Source of the DNA: an uncultured Acetatifactor sp.
GTDB lineage: Bacteria; Bacillota; Clostridia; Lachnospirales; Lachnospiraceae
DNA length: 6,826 nucleotides
Direction: 5' to 3'
NCBI GenBank assembly: GCA_910578995.1
Contig: CAJTSY010000170.1
Coordinates: forward strand, 1-6,826
Below the pieces are notes generated by a model that was not told where the DNA came from, ran no database searches, and was given only the letters and a program-made list of their open reading frames with translations. Positions 6,660 through 6,826 of the stretch are shown here, one piece after another. Positions within the stretch are counted from its first letter, which is position 1. Each line of letters starts with the position of its first letter. The translations under genes were made by a program, and so were the position numbers.

Positions 6660-6761
6660 ATGAAGGGATATAATACGTCGGAAGGTTACATGGGCTTGGT
6701 GGATGGAAGGTATGTTTTGTTTGCCAGCGAGGCGGATTACAGGGAATATATAGAAGACTGA
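6660..6761 (+). CDS. Small acidic protein of 33 residues, function unknown
   Basis: The ORF has an ideal AGGAGG (6647-6652) seven bases before its ATG and ends at TGA (6759-6761). The product begins MKGYNTSEGYMGLVDGRYVL and ends FASEADYREYIED. It is rich in Tyr, Gly and acidic residues, with no Cys, no signal peptide and no membrane helix. The GYMGxVDGRYxLFASEADYxEY pattern resembles short proteins I recall from Lachnospiraceae genomes; this is memory, not a search result. It follows mfd by 99 bases without a clear terminator, so it may be on the pth-mfd transcript. No function is known to me. The strong ribosome site and compact, non-random composition make a real gene likely. Confidence 0.65.
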   Translation: MKGYNTSEGYMGLVDGRYVLFASEADYREYIED

Positions 6762-6826
6762 ACGTTGTTTTTCACCCGGTGCATCAGCTGCTGTGAACGG
6801 TGAAGCGGCGGACGGTAACCCTGGAG
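6762..6826. other. Intergenic tail, no gene seen
   Basis: TTCACC (6771-6776) can pair with GGTGAA (6799-6804) around a 22-base loop containing CAGCTGCTG (6785-6793). The T run (6766-6772) precedes and enters the stem rather than following it on the + strand, and the - strand orientation has an A run, so it does not qualify as a terminator in either direction. No coding frame or RNA gene is recognisable. Confidence 0.5.

Noticed and set aside
6771..6804. Terminator after the small ORF
   Set aside because: The six-pair stem has a long loop, and the T run is on the wrong side for the + strand.

Overview
The window looks like a chromosomal segment of a Clostridia bacterium, most likely Lachnospiraceae of the Enterocloster/Lachnoclostridium type. 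Three things point there: strong AGGAGG ribosome binding sites, the pth-mfd gene pair with Firmicutes-type sequences, and a tiny acidic protein after mfd whose style I associate with that family. This assignment is an inference from sequence style, not from a search.

Layout, all genes on the + strand. Bases 1-54 are the last part of a group II intron: the 3' half of domain V and a complete domain VI with a bulged branch-point A. The intron ends at 54. Directly after it lies a good sigma-A type promoter (76-104). This promoter drives a two-gene, AT-rich module: a stand-alone DUF262 (ParB-like/GmrS-like) protein (202-1350), overlapping by 14 bases a HEPN-domain protein (1337-2023) with an intact R-x4-H ribonuclease motif (RNKLAH). 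I read this pair as a probable anti-phage, abortive-infection or toxin-antitoxin-like cassette. A weak terminator follows it.

About 250 bases of intergenic DNA hold a second promoter (2127-2155) and a GC-rich, structured leader. They lead into the house-keeping part: pth (peptidyl-tRNA hydrolase, 2276-2875) and, 10 bases later, mfd (transcription-repair coupling factor, 2886-6560). The Mfd has all helicase motifs plus a lineage-looking Gly/Ala/Ser/Thr-rich insert near residues 314-352. Base composition shifts sharply between the two parts: 20/60 and 22/60 G+C in sampled lines of the module, against 31/60 and 40/60 in sampled lines of mfd. This fits insertion of the intron and defence-like module upstream of the conserved pth-mfd operon.

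After mfd there is no clear terminator. A 33-residue ORF (6660-6761) with an excellent ribosome binding site follows. That site lies in the 3' arm of a 10-bp RNA stem whose 5' arm falls inside a possible 15-codon leader ORF. This is the geometry of translational attenuation, though it is hypothetical here. The last 65 bases show no gene.
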